Of a stretch of 64,000 nucleotides of DNA, positions 54,096-64,000 are shown piece by piece. The position numbers and the translations under genes were made by a program. The DNA comes from Magnolia sinica (Eukaryota > Streptophyta > Magnoliopsida > Magnoliales > Magnoliaceae): contig NC_080587.1 of assembly GCF_029962835.1 (NCBI RefSeq), forward strand, positions 57,503,528-57,567,527. The letters run 5' to 3'. The notes beneath the pieces are model-generated. The model made no database searches. It had not been told where the DNA came from and saw nothing but the letters and a program-made list of their open reading frames with translations. The first letter of the stretch is position 1; the number at the start of each line of letters is the position of its first letter.

Positions 54096-54175
54096 GGGAA
54101 ATGGTACTATTAGGTCGACCTCATGGGAACTTCCCATGGGAAATGGTACTATGAGGTTGACCTCATGGGAACTCT
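54096..54175. mobile_element. fragment of the GGGAAATGGT MITE, tandem
   Basis: GGGAAATGGTACTAT...GGTCGACCTCATGGGAACTT is present twice in succession after the TA run. It equals the end of the element at 35442-35971; the rest is missing. Confidence 0.7.
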
Positions 54176-54705
54176 ACCCCCCGGCAGATATCTCCTCTTG
54201 CATCGCCTTCTCCCACTTCGCATCTCCTTTTGCATCTTCAAAAGAACAGCTACGGGAGCAAAAAAAAGTCTCATCATTTTCAATCCCTTCTCTTTATGCG
54301 GCCACCGACCTAGCCCTGTGTTCCTCAATCTCCTAGGTAATGGTGAGTCTTCCCCCACTCCTGACCATCTAAACGATGATCCTGGGAGCTTTCCTGCTTT
54401 CTCGATAAACACTCTCCGTGCCAGATAACGGCTTCGAGAAGAGAGAATTGCCGGTGTCAGGACCCCAATCAGACAGACCTTCCAGCAGTCAATAGCGGGT
54501 TTGGTGATGCTTTCGAAGGAAGTTTTCTTTAATCATATAATTGAGGGGAGATCCATTTTCGATCAACATTGAACCTAACCAGAAGGAGGAATCGCCCAAG
54601 GTTCCTCCGAGGGTCACAACCAGAGACCTACTAGTCTTGGGACACACCTAGAATAGGCATGAAACGAAGCCCCACTTGTTCCACGTATCTACTCTGGATG
54701 GGTTC
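54176..54705. other. unassigned, locally coding-like stretch
   Basis: Base composition and codon-like texture differ from the surroundings (for example GAGAATTGCCGGTGTCAGGA-CCCC, TTTAATCATATAATTGAGGG). Frames are broken and I recognise no family. It may be a decayed captured gene or an organelle-derived piece. Confidence 0.25.
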
Positions 54706-54711
54706 CATGTA

Positions 54712-54734
54712 CGCGCACGCACACACACACACAT
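54712..54734. repeat. (CA)n microsatellite
   Basis: Directly visible ACACAC run with a CGCG interruption at its start. Confidence 0.9.
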
Positions 54735-54896
54735 CCCATGAAACCTAAGGGACCAATTTTCACCATTATCTAAAACTCTGGTGGGCCATAGCAAAAAGAG
54801 ATGCAAATCAAGGGAGGAAACTGTTTTCTTTTTTTATGGCCCACCAAGTTTTAGATCAAAGTAGAAGTTAGGCCTGGAGGGTTACATGGGGTGTTG

Positions 54897-55560
54897 TGTC
54901 ACGCCCCAAACTCGGAAACTGGGCTCACAAAATTTTCAATCACTGAATCCGGTACCGATAGCCTCCATAGTACCCCATTCTCGGCTCCCAGCGCCCATAC
55001 ACCAGATTCCGATCCTGGGATCCTATCAGGAGGATTTTTCAACGTAGATTTATCTCGTAAGAAGCATAACTACAAGTTTACCCAAATCATAAAGGTAGCA
55101 TCATAACATATCCACTAATATAAATAGTTGAATATAGTACTGAAAGAGAAATACATATGTCGAAAATCAAAGCTCTAGAAGACAGCTGCATACTCCAAGT
55201 TCAACGCTACTGCGACTTAATGCCACCTGTATGCATCTATCATGCATAAGCTTATAGAAAGTTTAGAGCGTGGTGTAAGTGTGTGCGCAAGATAAGTGAT
55301 AAGTATGCAATATCAGAGCAATGCGAAAACATACCGGTAAGTCCATAAATATCATCAGCCTTATCCAGACTATGCGATGCAAAAACATAATAAGCTAATA
55401 TCATATAGTGAGGAAGCATTGTAGATCAGCTATGCAATGTGGAGACATAGTAAGCCAAATATCATATACTGAGAAAGCAATGTAGATCAGTTATGCAATG
55501 CGGAGACATAGTAAGCCAAATATCATAAATTGAGAATACAATGCAATATACAAATCCTGA
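54897..55560 (+). mobile_element. copy B of the TGTCACGCCCC-type repeat, first part
   Basis: Starts TGTCACGCCCCAAACTCGG and is the inverse of 6770 downward and 62772 downward. It contains a tandem repeat of about 62 bp (55384-55545: ATCAGCTATGCAATG(T/C)GGAGACATAGTAAGCC). It is interrupted at 55560 by a 2.29-kb insertion. Confidence 0.78.
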
Positions 55561-56726
55561 TGTTGAGGGTCAAATATTGCATATTAGACCTTAGTTATTA
55601 CCTGAATTTACATGTATGACAATGTTTAACGTCTTATTTTAGTCATGTTTTTTATTGCAAAGTGAATTTAGGAGCTTAGACTGAAAAAGGGTAATCAAAG
55701 CATAGATTTAACGCTCTAAAATTACCAAGGGATGGACCTAGGGGACTGAGATCGAAGAATTTACACGCTAAAGATCCGAGAAAATCAAGTGATTGAAGTT
55801 CAAGTGGCCTGAAAGTTGTCTAGAATGCAAGATCACAGGGTTCCCATCATTCGTTCAGCTCGAAACTTTATATTTGGCCTGAGGACCCTAAATTAATTGT
55901 ACACGTCGAATTTCAGCCATTGGATCCTTGTGGAAGTGGCCCAACGGACAGATCAGCCACCAAATCTCTGATCCCACCCGATATCTGGATACACTTCAAT
56001 TTTGGTTTCAACCTCTAACATGAGGTGGCAAAACAAATGGACGGAGCAGATGTCTCATATACATCACAATGGACCCCATTTAAGGGTGCGCATGTGCACA
56101 GTGTGCATGCTTCAGCTGATCACCACAACCCATAAAATCGGTCAGCGTGTGTTGACTGATACTATTTTAAAAAAAATTCAAAACCCACAGTGGGCGGACG
56201 GTTGATCTCAGTGGGCCCCACCCATCCACCATTTGGACGATCTGGACCATCCACTGCGTCTAGGGGGTGGGGACGACCCTGGCCATGGTGACCTTTTAGC
56301 CTCATGCATGCGCACCCACGTGGATCGCCAAAAAATGCAGGATGAATGGCGAGTTGATTTGATACAGTGGACCATACCAAAACTTGACCAAAACCACTCT
56401 TTTCTAACTGAAATTTCACTAGGAGTCTAATGAATGGGGTGGATTTTCCAGAAAACATCAATGTGGGGCCACTGAGCATCACAATGGAAGAATTTTTGGA
56501 CCCTATGCACGTCCTATTTTCCTAGATGTTGCGGGGTGTTGTAGGCCACTGTTTGTGGTTGGATGGGTGATCTAAACCATTCAGAACCTTCAGAGGGTGG
56601 TCTTTACCCCAATGGAGAAAATTTTGATTTGTCGACGCTCCTCTTGCCAAAAAGGGGATCTGATTGGTGCGTTTCTTGTGTTTTCTACTGCGTAATCGAC
56701 TCCACCACTGACTTTTTCAACAACCG

Positions 56727-56737
56727 TCGTTGTTGGC
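56727..56737 (+). promoter_or_regulatory. TATA box of the nested solo LTR
   Basis: GCTATATAAAG followed about 10 bp later by a (GA)n run (56748-56762), which would lie in the transcribed leader. Confidence 0.6.
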
Positions 56738-57046
56738 TATATAAAGAAGAGAGAGAGAGAGAGCAATGTGAGGGGCTATCCAAGCTACCGTGGAGGCAAA
56801 GGAACGAGAGAGAGAGAGAGTGGGAAGAGCGTGAGCCGGCCAGAGTTTTTCTTACTTCCTCTTTACTTTTTCTTTCTTCTTCCATTAATGTTTTTAGAGG
56901 TTTTCAGTTTAATCATGTCCGTGATTAGTTGAACCTCTTAGCTAGTGCTAAGAGGTGAAGCTTGTAAAGTGATGGATAGTTTTCTATGGCTTTGATTCAT
57001 ATTTTGTTGAACTATCTTTGAATTCTAGTTTGATTAATAGGAATGC

Positions 57047-57434
57047 TTTCAGTTTTTAATGGTTTGTTGTGACTTAAATTACAATGGATCTACGATAGCT
57101 TTGAGCATGTTCTTTTCATTATAGAGGTTGTGAAGTTAAGAAGCCTTGTTATTCACCATCGTCTCCTGGGCATGGTTGGATAATGGAACCCTTCATAATG
57201 TTCATAACTCCCTTAGATTGGATGTGGAACCCTTCATAACTTTCAGTTTTTAATGGTTTGTTGTGACTTAAATTATAATGGATCTGTGATAGCTTTGAGC
57301 ATGTTCTGTTCATTATAGAGGTTGTAAAGTTAAGAAGCCCTATTATTCACCATCGTCTCCTGGGCATGGTTGGATTATGGAACCCTTCGTAATGTTCATA
57401 ACTCCCTTAGATTGGATGTGGATTAGCTAAATTC
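57047..57434. repeat. 194-bp tandem duplication inside the solo LTR
   Basis: TTTCAGTTTTTAATGGTTTG starts at 57047 and at 57241. The units share GCATGGTTGGAT(A/T)ATGGAACC and TAACTCCCTTAGATTGGATG and are nearly identical. Confidence 0.93.
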
Positions 57435-57851
57435 TGTTGTTTGATGTGTCTCATGGGCATGGTTTTGTAATGGAATCAATTCTAATTCTCATACCTATTT
57501 TCTGTTGAAAACTAGATCAAAGGAAGTTCAGATTTGATTTTGAATGTTATATCCTCCAACTGGATGAAGATGGGACTCTAAATCCAGTTGTGTTCTTGAA
57601 TCAAGCATAGATCTCCCTGATCTCTACAAGTGGATCATTGGCACCCTAGTTTCACACCTTTGAATTTTACAAGTTTTTAGTTAAAGTTATTCATCATTAT
57701 TCCCTTAAAATTCCTTGATTTGGATTACATCTTCGCCTAGTACTAGTTCGAGTTACTTTTAGATTATGTACAAAGTCCAGTCCCTGTGGATTCGACCTTG
57801 GTCTTACCAAGATTATTATTACATCGCAACCCTATACTTGGGGTGTGAACA

Positions 57852-59185
57852 CTTGATGAGTCCATGAATACCGTTACCTCATCTAGGCTATATAAATGTA
57901 GAAACATAACAACCCAAAATGCCATATGCTGCAGATGTAATGCAATATATAGATCCTGGTAAGTCCATAATACCATCAACCTTATTCCGGCTATGCAATA
58001 CAGAAGTACAGTAAACCAAATGCCATGTGCTGAGGATGCAATGTAGTATGCGGTGCGAATGTAATGAGCAAGCTAGAGTATGAAGTCAGGATGATAGTAC
58101 GTAGTATTGCAGGCTATGGAGTCCATCACAAGGGCCTTCTATTCAAACTAGTCTCATACCTAAATTTAGATACATAGACTCAATGTGGTAAATTCCTGAT
58201 CTTAGGTTGGTTGCGCTCCCCAACTGAAATCCTGGCCATTGCGAAGGTACACATAATGAATTAGTTGTGCACCACCAGCCCGAATGGATAGTAAATGAAT
58301 GAATCAATCAATCAAATACTGAGTATGTAACTCTTGCTTAGTAAGCCCACATATCAGTACCATATATCTCTGGGATCATCACCGGGGTCTAGTACACTCT
58401 ATGCCAGCTTGCTGCCCCTATCTGAGCTCGCAACTACGTAAGTGTAAGAGACCTCGCTATTTGCCTGCCAACATCAGGCCTAGCTCGTCGATAGCGGACC
58501 CATTCCTCAAGCTGGTCAGACTCAACCTAGACATTGCCCCCTCACTCAGGCGGGTAAGGTCATACCCCCTTCCAACCAACCACGACACAGTGGGAGATGC
58601 GGCCTAACGGTATACGGCTCTCATGCCTCATGTATCCAATTGGTCTAGACGTTGGAGCATCCCCTGGCCTCAAGGGTTTAGGGATTTTCACCCAAGGACA
58701 TCTATCCCGCCCGTGTGCTAGAATCAAACATTTTCAGTGTCCCATCTAACCATCCACGACATGCTTGTGGAGGCCACGACCCTGATGTCGCTAGGGTGTA
58801 CTGTAGTCATATCACAAAATGCGAGATACATGAGTCATACCATCCAGTCATGCATCAAACCTGCGCGTACCACGCGCTCATATGGGACAACTCCGCCTCT
58901 CAGGGAGTCCAATAATAATCCGCCCAATGGCATGTGCTATGATCAATCACTCCTAATATCAAGCATACATATGATGCTCATGAGCATGGATCATGGAGCT
59001 ATACTAGGCATGTTATATGATGATGATGTACTCTCCTCATATCAAGGATGGGCCTAGATGGCCTACTCATATTAAGAATGGGCCCAACGAGGCCCAAGGG
59101 AAGGTCATAATGTGGACATTTAACCATCATTGTCCATTAATGTGGACATTCAACCAATATTGCTCCCAAGGAGTGGCCCAGTAAG
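57852..59185 (+). mobile_element. copy B of the TGTCACGCCCC-type repeat, second part
   Basis: Continues from 55560: CCCCAACTGAAATCCTGG, TCTGGGATCATCACCGGGGTC, CACGACACAGTGGGAG, GATGTCGCTAGGG and CACATTGCGACC-type counterparts align inverted to 5160-6300 and 60960-61900. Homology ends near GGAGTGGCCCA at 59185. Confidence 0.75.
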
Positions 59186-59857
59186 GCCTGTATCCTAACC
59201 CATACCATTTCGTATGCTTCCGTGATCCTCCCAGTCAAATTCTGGCAACTCACGATTTGTTATCAACAGTTGCGTGCAACCTTGAGTTGTATCCCGTATT
59301 CAAGAGTCAGCTTGACCCAAGACTTATACCCTAGCGACCATGTCGTGGCCGCGGTTTCGATGCCACGTCTCGTGCGCTGAGGCGATACCTAGGCTAGGAG
59401 ATGTGAGTTCGCGTTTAGTTCAAAGAAAACACTACGCGTTGCAAAACCCAAGAGAATCTCTACCCAATGTCGATCTATCAATCAATCAATCCCATCAAGG
59501 GTCAAGTATATGTCAAGTACACATCACCTCACACCCCATCCCCAAGCAACCCCATAAGTCAACAATCCCTTACACAACCTATACCCCTCTTACACAAACT
59601 ACCCCAAAAGTCAATAAAACTCTTACACACCCATCCCTCTCTCTCTCCTAATACTTGGTCTTTGTGAACTTATGAATAGATTGGATGAAAAATTAAATGC
59701 TATGGTAGGACCCACTGGAATTTGACGGTGGAAATCTTTATCACCACTATTATTTGTGGTATGGTCTAGATGATCCTTAGAATATGATTTTTTTTTTAAT
59801 AATGCTCTATAATGATCTCTAACGATATATGAAGGGTGTAGTTTGTATCGGCTCATT
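59186..59857. other. intergenic with short CT run, no gene
   Basis: Contains CTCTCTCTCTCC at 59637-59648 and part of a GGGCCC-family element (AGGACCCACTGGAATTTGAC at 59706). No gene seen. Confidence 0.4.
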
Positions 59858-60250
59858 TGATTGGCCTAATTGACTCAGCTCATTTGACTCGGCCCATTGA
59901 CTTGGCCCATTTGACTCGGTCCATTTGACTCGCTCATTTGTATCGGCTCATTTAATCGGCCCAATTGACTTGGCCCATTTGAGTCGGCCCATTGGCTCGA
60001 CCCATTTGTATCGACCCATTTGACTCAACCCACTGACTCGGCCCATTTGACTTGGCTCATTTGTATCGGCTCATTTGATCGGCCCAATTGACTTGGCCCA
60101 TTTGAGTTGGCCCATTGACTCAGCCCATTTGTATCGGCCCATATGACTTGGTCCATTTGACTCGGCCTATTTGTATCGGCCCATTTGTATCGGCCTATTT
60201 GACTCGATCCATTCGACTTGGCCCATTGTATCGGCCCACTTGATTCAACC
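59858..60250. repeat. GGCCCATTTGACTC short-period array
   Basis: About 25 units of 14-16 bp, (T/C)GGCCCATTTG(A/T)(C/A)(T/C)(C/G). The open frame it creates on the minus strand is purely repetitive. Confidence 0.88.
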
Positions 60251-60440
60251 CGTTGATGTAATTGAGGCCCATGATGATGTATATTAGACCCTTGTCCTAG
60301 GCCAAGGGCCCCTATTCGATTGGCCTTATAAGTGTCATCCCTTGGGAGCAATGTTGGTTAAATGTCTACATTGATGGGCAGTGATGGTTGAAAGTCCACA
60401 TTGCGACCTTCCCTTAGGCCTTGTTTGGCCCATTCTCATC
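60251..60440. other. conserved repeat fragment between arrays
   Basis: GGGAGCAATGTTGGTTAAATG through GCGACCTTCCCTTAGGCC matches 5160-5260 and 62880-62970: a truncated repeat unit. Confidence 0.6.
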
Positions 60441-60640
60441 GAGGCCGATTATCGATTGAGGCCGATTATCATAGCTGATTGTTTATTTCAATTTTCATGG
60501 CTGATTGTCGATTTCGATTTTCGTGGTCGATTGCTGATTCTGATTTTCGTGGCCGATTGTTGATTCCAATTTTCATGGCCGATTGTTGATTTCGATTATC
60601 GAGGCCGATTGTTGAGGCTGATTTCGATTGATGAGGCCCA
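60441..60640. repeat. GGCCGATTNTTGATTTCGATTTTC array
   Basis: Units of about 22-30 bp with GGCCGATTGT(C/T)GATT(C/T)(C/T)(G/A)ATTTTC. A related array is at 63150-63530. Confidence 0.85.
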
Positions 60641-60960
60641 ATGCGGGGTATATGTGGCCCGTATTTGAGGCCCATTGTGATGTGCAATCGGGCTGTGTTT
60701 GAGGCCCAATGTGATATATATATGGCCCGTATTTGAGGCCCATTTTGATGTGTATTCAACCCGTGTTTTAGGCCCAATGTGATGTATATGAAGCCTATGT
60801 GATGAGGTCCATTGTGGTGCATTTGAGGGCCAGGAGATGGAGCCCATTGTGATGTATATTAGGCCCATGTGACAGGCCCATCGTGATGTGTATTAAGCTC
60901 TTAAGTGAGATCCATGGTGTTGTATATTAGGCTCTTGTGTGAAGCCATGAGTCCACTATA
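60641..60960. repeat. GAGGCCCATTGTGATGTATAT array
   Basis: About ten units of 28-34 bp, homologous to 4521-5160 and 63530-63780. Confidence 0.85.
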
Positions 60961-62772
60961 TGTTAAGCTTTATGAGAGTCATTCCTTGGGGGTGATGTTG
61001 GTTAAATGTCTATATTGTCGAGGCCGATTGTTGATGCTGGTTATTGATATCGATTATGAGTATATGTGACAGCATAGCATCATGATACATGCCCATACGC
61101 ATCATCTGCATGTTTATTGTGAGATGTAATTGATCATTGCATACGTTATACTACAGATGATTTATAAGACTCCCTGATAGGTGGAGTTATCCCATATGAG
61201 CGCACAATATGCACCGGATTGATGCATGATTGGACTACATGACTCATGCATCTTGCATTGTGTGATCGTGATTACTATTCGCCCTAGCGACATCAGGAAT
61301 GTGACCTCCACAGGCATATCGTGGATGACTAGATGGGACACCGAAAATATTTGATTCGAGCATCTGGGCACTTTGGATGTCCGTGGGTGAAAGTCCTTAA
61401 ACCTCTGAGGTCAGGAGACGCCTCAACGTTGAGACCGAGTGGATACATGAGTGCCCGAGTGTCGAATACCAGGAGGCCAAATCTCCCACTGTGTCATGGT
61501 CGGTTGGGAGGGGGTGTGGCTTTACCTGCTCGAGAGTAGGGGGCATAGCTAGGTTGAGTTTGACCAGCTCGTGAATGGGTTCGCTATCGACGTGTTGGGT
61601 AGATATTGGCTAACTACTGGTCAGGCGAATAGTGAGGTCTCTTCCACTTGAATGGTCGCGTGTTAGTAGGTGGCGATTTACATGTAGAGTGTATTAGACC
61701 CCGGTGATGATCCCAGAGATGTGTAATACCGATTTGTGGAGCAGGAGTTGCATACTCAGCATTATATTCATTCATTCATTCACTATCCACTCAGGCTGGT
61801 AGTGCGTAACTAATTGTTATGTGTACTTTTACAAGGGCTAGGATTTCGGTTGGGGCCCTCGACTAACCTGAGATCAGGAGTTTACCACGTTGAGTCCATC
61901 TATCCAAATTTAGGTATGGGACTGGTTTGGATAGAAGTTCTTTGTGATAGGCCCCATAGCCTGCGATACCATGTATTATCATCCCGGCTTCACACTGCAG
62001 CTTGGTCATTTTCTTCGCATCACATATTGTATATTGCATTACATCCTTGGCATATGGTATTTTGGGTTGCTATGTTTCTACATTTATATGACGTAGATGA
62101 GGCTGATGGTATCTGTAGCTCTTTTAAATTACATATTGTATTGCATCTTCGATATCTGATATCTGGTTCATTATATTTTCGCATTACATAGCCGATTTAC
62201 ATTATTTTCTCAGTATATGACATTGGCTTGCTATGTCTTTTTATCGTATATCCTGGATAAAGTTGATGATATTTTTATGGACTTGTCAATACTTCTACTT
62301 ACTCTGATATTATATAGCTCGTGGATTTACCAGCATTTTCGTTTACTCTGATATTACATTCTAAGCACGCATATACTGCTCACACACGTACACCACCCTC
62401 TAAGCTTTCTATAAGCTTATGCACGATAGATGCATGCAAGTGATGTTAGGTTACAGCAGCGTGGAGCTTAGAGCATGTAATTGACTTCTGGAGTTTTGAT
62501 TTTGACATATGTATTTCCCTTTCAGCATTGTATTCAAATGTTTATATTAGTGGATATGTAATGATGATGTCGCCTTTTTGTTTTGGGTAAACTTGTGGTT
62601 ATGCTTCTTATGAAATAAATGTATGTTGAAAAATCCTCCTTGTAAGATCCTAGGATTCGGAACCTATCATATGGGTGTTGGGAGCCAAGAATGGGGTACT
62701 ACGGAGGTTGTTAGCACTAGATTCGGCGATCGGGATTCCTGTGAATCCGATTTTCGGGTTTGGGGCATGACA
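60961..62772 (-). mobile_element. copy C of the TGTCATGCCCC-type repeat
   Basis: Same landmarks as copy A in the same orientation; ends GGTTTGGGGCATGACA at 62772. Its middle carries extra repeats of the ATTGCATCTTCGATATCTGA type. It is followed immediately by the next GGCCCA array, so copies C and D are adjacent in direct orientation. Confidence 0.75.
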
Positions 62773-63149
62773 TGATGTGATGTATGTGGCCCATTGATGA
62801 GGCCGATGTGACGTAAATGAGGCCCATCATGATTGTATGTGAGGCGGCCCACTATATGTTTCGCCCTATGTAGGCTACTCCTTGGGAGCAATGTTGGTTA
62901 GATGTCTACATTGATGGGCAATGATGGTTGGATGTCCACATTGTGACCTTTTCTTAGGCCTTGTTTGGCCCATTCTCATAATTCTCTTGTGAGTTAACCT
63001 AGATAAGTGGGCCCCATTCACCATAGACAGATGGTTTCACGCTATCGGATTTGATATAACCACGGCCGATGGACGATCTTTATATTATGGTTGATCGACT
63101 GTTCCTTTATGGACCCCGCCTTGTTTATGTGCTGGTTGTCGGTGCCAAT
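62773..63149. repeat. GGCCCA array and spacer of copy D
   Basis: TGATGTATGTGGCCCATTGA-type units, then GGGAGCAATGTTGGTTAGATG and ATGGACCCCGCCTTGTTTATG, which match 5460-5490. Confidence 0.75.
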
Positions 63150-63530
63150 TATCGATGCTGATTGTCGGTGCCAATTGTTGATGCTGATCATTGGTGCCGA
63201 TTTGCCGAGGTCGATTCTGATTGTCAAGGCCGAGTCAGATTATCGAGGCCGATTCTGATTCTAATTGTTGAGGTCGAGTTAGATTATTGAGGCCGATTCC
63301 GATTTCGATTTACCGAGGCTGATTCTGATTCCAATTGTCGAGGCCGTTTCTGATTGTCAAGGCTGATTCTGATTATCAAGGCCGATTCCGATTGTATAGG
63401 CTGATTCCAATTGTCGAGGCCGATTTCGATTGCCGAGGACGATTCTGATTTGCTAAGGCCGATTATTGAGGCCGATTCCGAGTATCAAGGCCGATTGTCG
63501 AGGCCGAATATTGAGGCCGATTGTCGAGGC
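63150..63530. repeat. GAGGCCGATTCTGATTGTC array
   Basis: About 20 units of 16-22 bp, (G/A)AGGCCGATT(C/G)(T/C)GATT(G/C). Sequence class as at 60441-60640 but expanded. Confidence 0.88.
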
Positions 63531-63850
63531 CTAATGTGATGTATACGTGACCCGTATTTAAGGCCCATTTTGATGTGTATTTAGCTCGTGTTTAAAGCCC
63601 AATGTGATGTATATGAGGCCTATGTGATAAGGCCCATTGTGATACATTTGAGGGCAAGGCGATGGAGCCCATTCTGATGTATATTAGGCCCATGTGAGAG
63701 GCCCATTGTGATGTATATTAAGCTCTTAAGTGAGGCCCACGGTCTTATATATATTAGACCCTTTTATGATGCCATGGGTCCACTATATGTTAGGCTCTAT
63801 GTGGGTCATTCCTTGTGAGCAATGTTGGTTGAATGTCCATATTGTCGAGG
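63531..63850. repeat. GAGGCCCATTGTGATGTATAT array of copy D
   Basis: Parallel to 60641-60960 unit for unit (TAAGCTCTTAAGTGAGGCCCA, CACTATATGTTAGGCTCTATG). Confidence 0.85.
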
Positions 63851-64000
63851 TTGATTGTCGATGTCGGTTATTGATACTGATTATGAGTATGTGACAACAT
63901 AGCATCGTGATACATGACCATACGCATCTATATTTTTGTTATGAGATATAATTGACCATTGCATATGCCATAGTGTTGGTGGTTTATGGGACTCCCTGAT
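63851..64000 (-). mobile_element. copy D of the repeat, cut by the window edge
   Basis: GACAACATAGCATCGTGATAC...GGGACTCCCTGAT matches 61070-61180 and 5530-5625. It continues beyond the window. Confidence 0.75.

Larger units (their letters stand above)
55561..57851 (+). mobile_element. solo LTR (TGTTGAGGG...GTGAACA) nested in copy B
   Basis: TG...CA ends with 5-bp flanks CCTGA (55556) and CTTGA (57852). Removing it restores the repeat phrase CAATATACAAATCCTGATGA-GTCC, which parallels CAATATATAGATCCTGGTAAG at 57944. A TATA box (GCTATATAAAG, 56727-56737) followed by a GA-rich leader indicates + orientation. The second family member is the interrupted minus-strand LTR at 9581. No coding region. 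Confidence 0.78.

Noticed and set aside
56002..56482. Minus-strand 106-codon frame at 56162-56482 as a gene
   Set aside because: Lies in the U3 of a solo LTR and consists of GGGCCC-family words.
60025..60351. Minus-strand repetitive protein (Trp/Asn/Ser-rich)
   Set aside because: Product of the GGCCCATTTGACT array; no start context and no conservation signal.
1..64000. CRISPR array or bacterial operon structure
   Set aside because: Tandem arrays here are degenerate satellites without unique spacers, and the sequence is clearly plant nuclear DNA.
1..64000. tRNA, rRNA or snRNA genes
   Set aside because: Looked for A/B-box pairs with cloverleaf potential; only the two SINE copies show pol III boxes, and those have an A-tail and target duplications.

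Overview
The window is plant nuclear DNA, AT-rich and dominated by transposable elements. Exons have canonical GT-AG junctions, LTR elements are primed at an initiator-Met-tRNA-type site (TGGTATCAGAGC), and the intergenic space is full of a dispersed family built around GTGGGCCCACCATGATGTATG and CGTCCATC. From memory that family is typical of magnoliid genomes (Magnolia, Liriodendron, Cinnamomum types); this is an inference, not a search result.

One intact host gene can be reconstructed: a GPI-anchored glucan endo-1,3-beta-glucosidase (GH17 plus X8/CBM43) on the + strand, with four exons at 18545-18623, 34107-35360, 36804-36831 and 38326-38473 (502 codons). It spans about 20 kb because intron 1 is 15.5 kb and holds a decayed Ty1/copia element, a truncated SINE, an 840-bp-armed foldback element and several MITE-like repeats. 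Exon 3 is a 28-nt microexon carrying the sixth X8 cysteine. Intron 3 contains tandem copies of the exon-4 splice acceptor. A second host-like locus, on the minus strand at 39919-40281, is a short two-hydrophobic-segment protein interrupted by one in-frame TAG.

Layout. 1-2800: exon-sized fragments of three unrelated host genes (poly(A) polymerase, CAX-type cation/proton exchanger, EREX-like coiled coil), all +, next to an array of short inverted CCGTAGC motifs, suggesting a gene-capturing (Pack-type, possibly CACTA) transposon. 2800-6770: GGCCCA-rich tandem arrays leading into a repeat ending TGTAACA. 6771-8561: gag start, primer site and LTR of a minus-strand Sirevirus-like copia element. 8669-9537: decayed Ty3/gypsy-type gag. 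9581-13190: an LTR interrupted by a 2.47-kb putative solo LTR. 13270-17320: several copies of the magnoliid-type long-inverted-repeat family, one nested in another with an 8-bp target duplication. 17501-17650: a tRNA-derived SINE. 18545-38473: the GH17 gene. 38800-42840: duplicated flanks, the broken minus-strand gene, and more MITEs. 42840-53600: a minus-strand copia element split by a 7.2-kb Sirevirus-like element with about 1.95-kb LTRs. 53700-64000: microsatellites, then one inverted and two direct copies of the TGTCACGCCCC-type repeat with GGCCCA/GGCCGATT arrays, one carrying a nested 2.29-kb LTR.

No autonomous transposon remains: both copia elements with paired LTRs lack the integrase region and have altered catalytic residues. 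The most unusual structural observations are palindrome arrays just upstream of TATA boxes in three separate copia LTR families, the duplicated acceptor/exon-start units in intron 3 of the GH17 gene (one of which could yield a protein without its GPI signal), and the layered nested insertions whose order can be read from target-site duplications.
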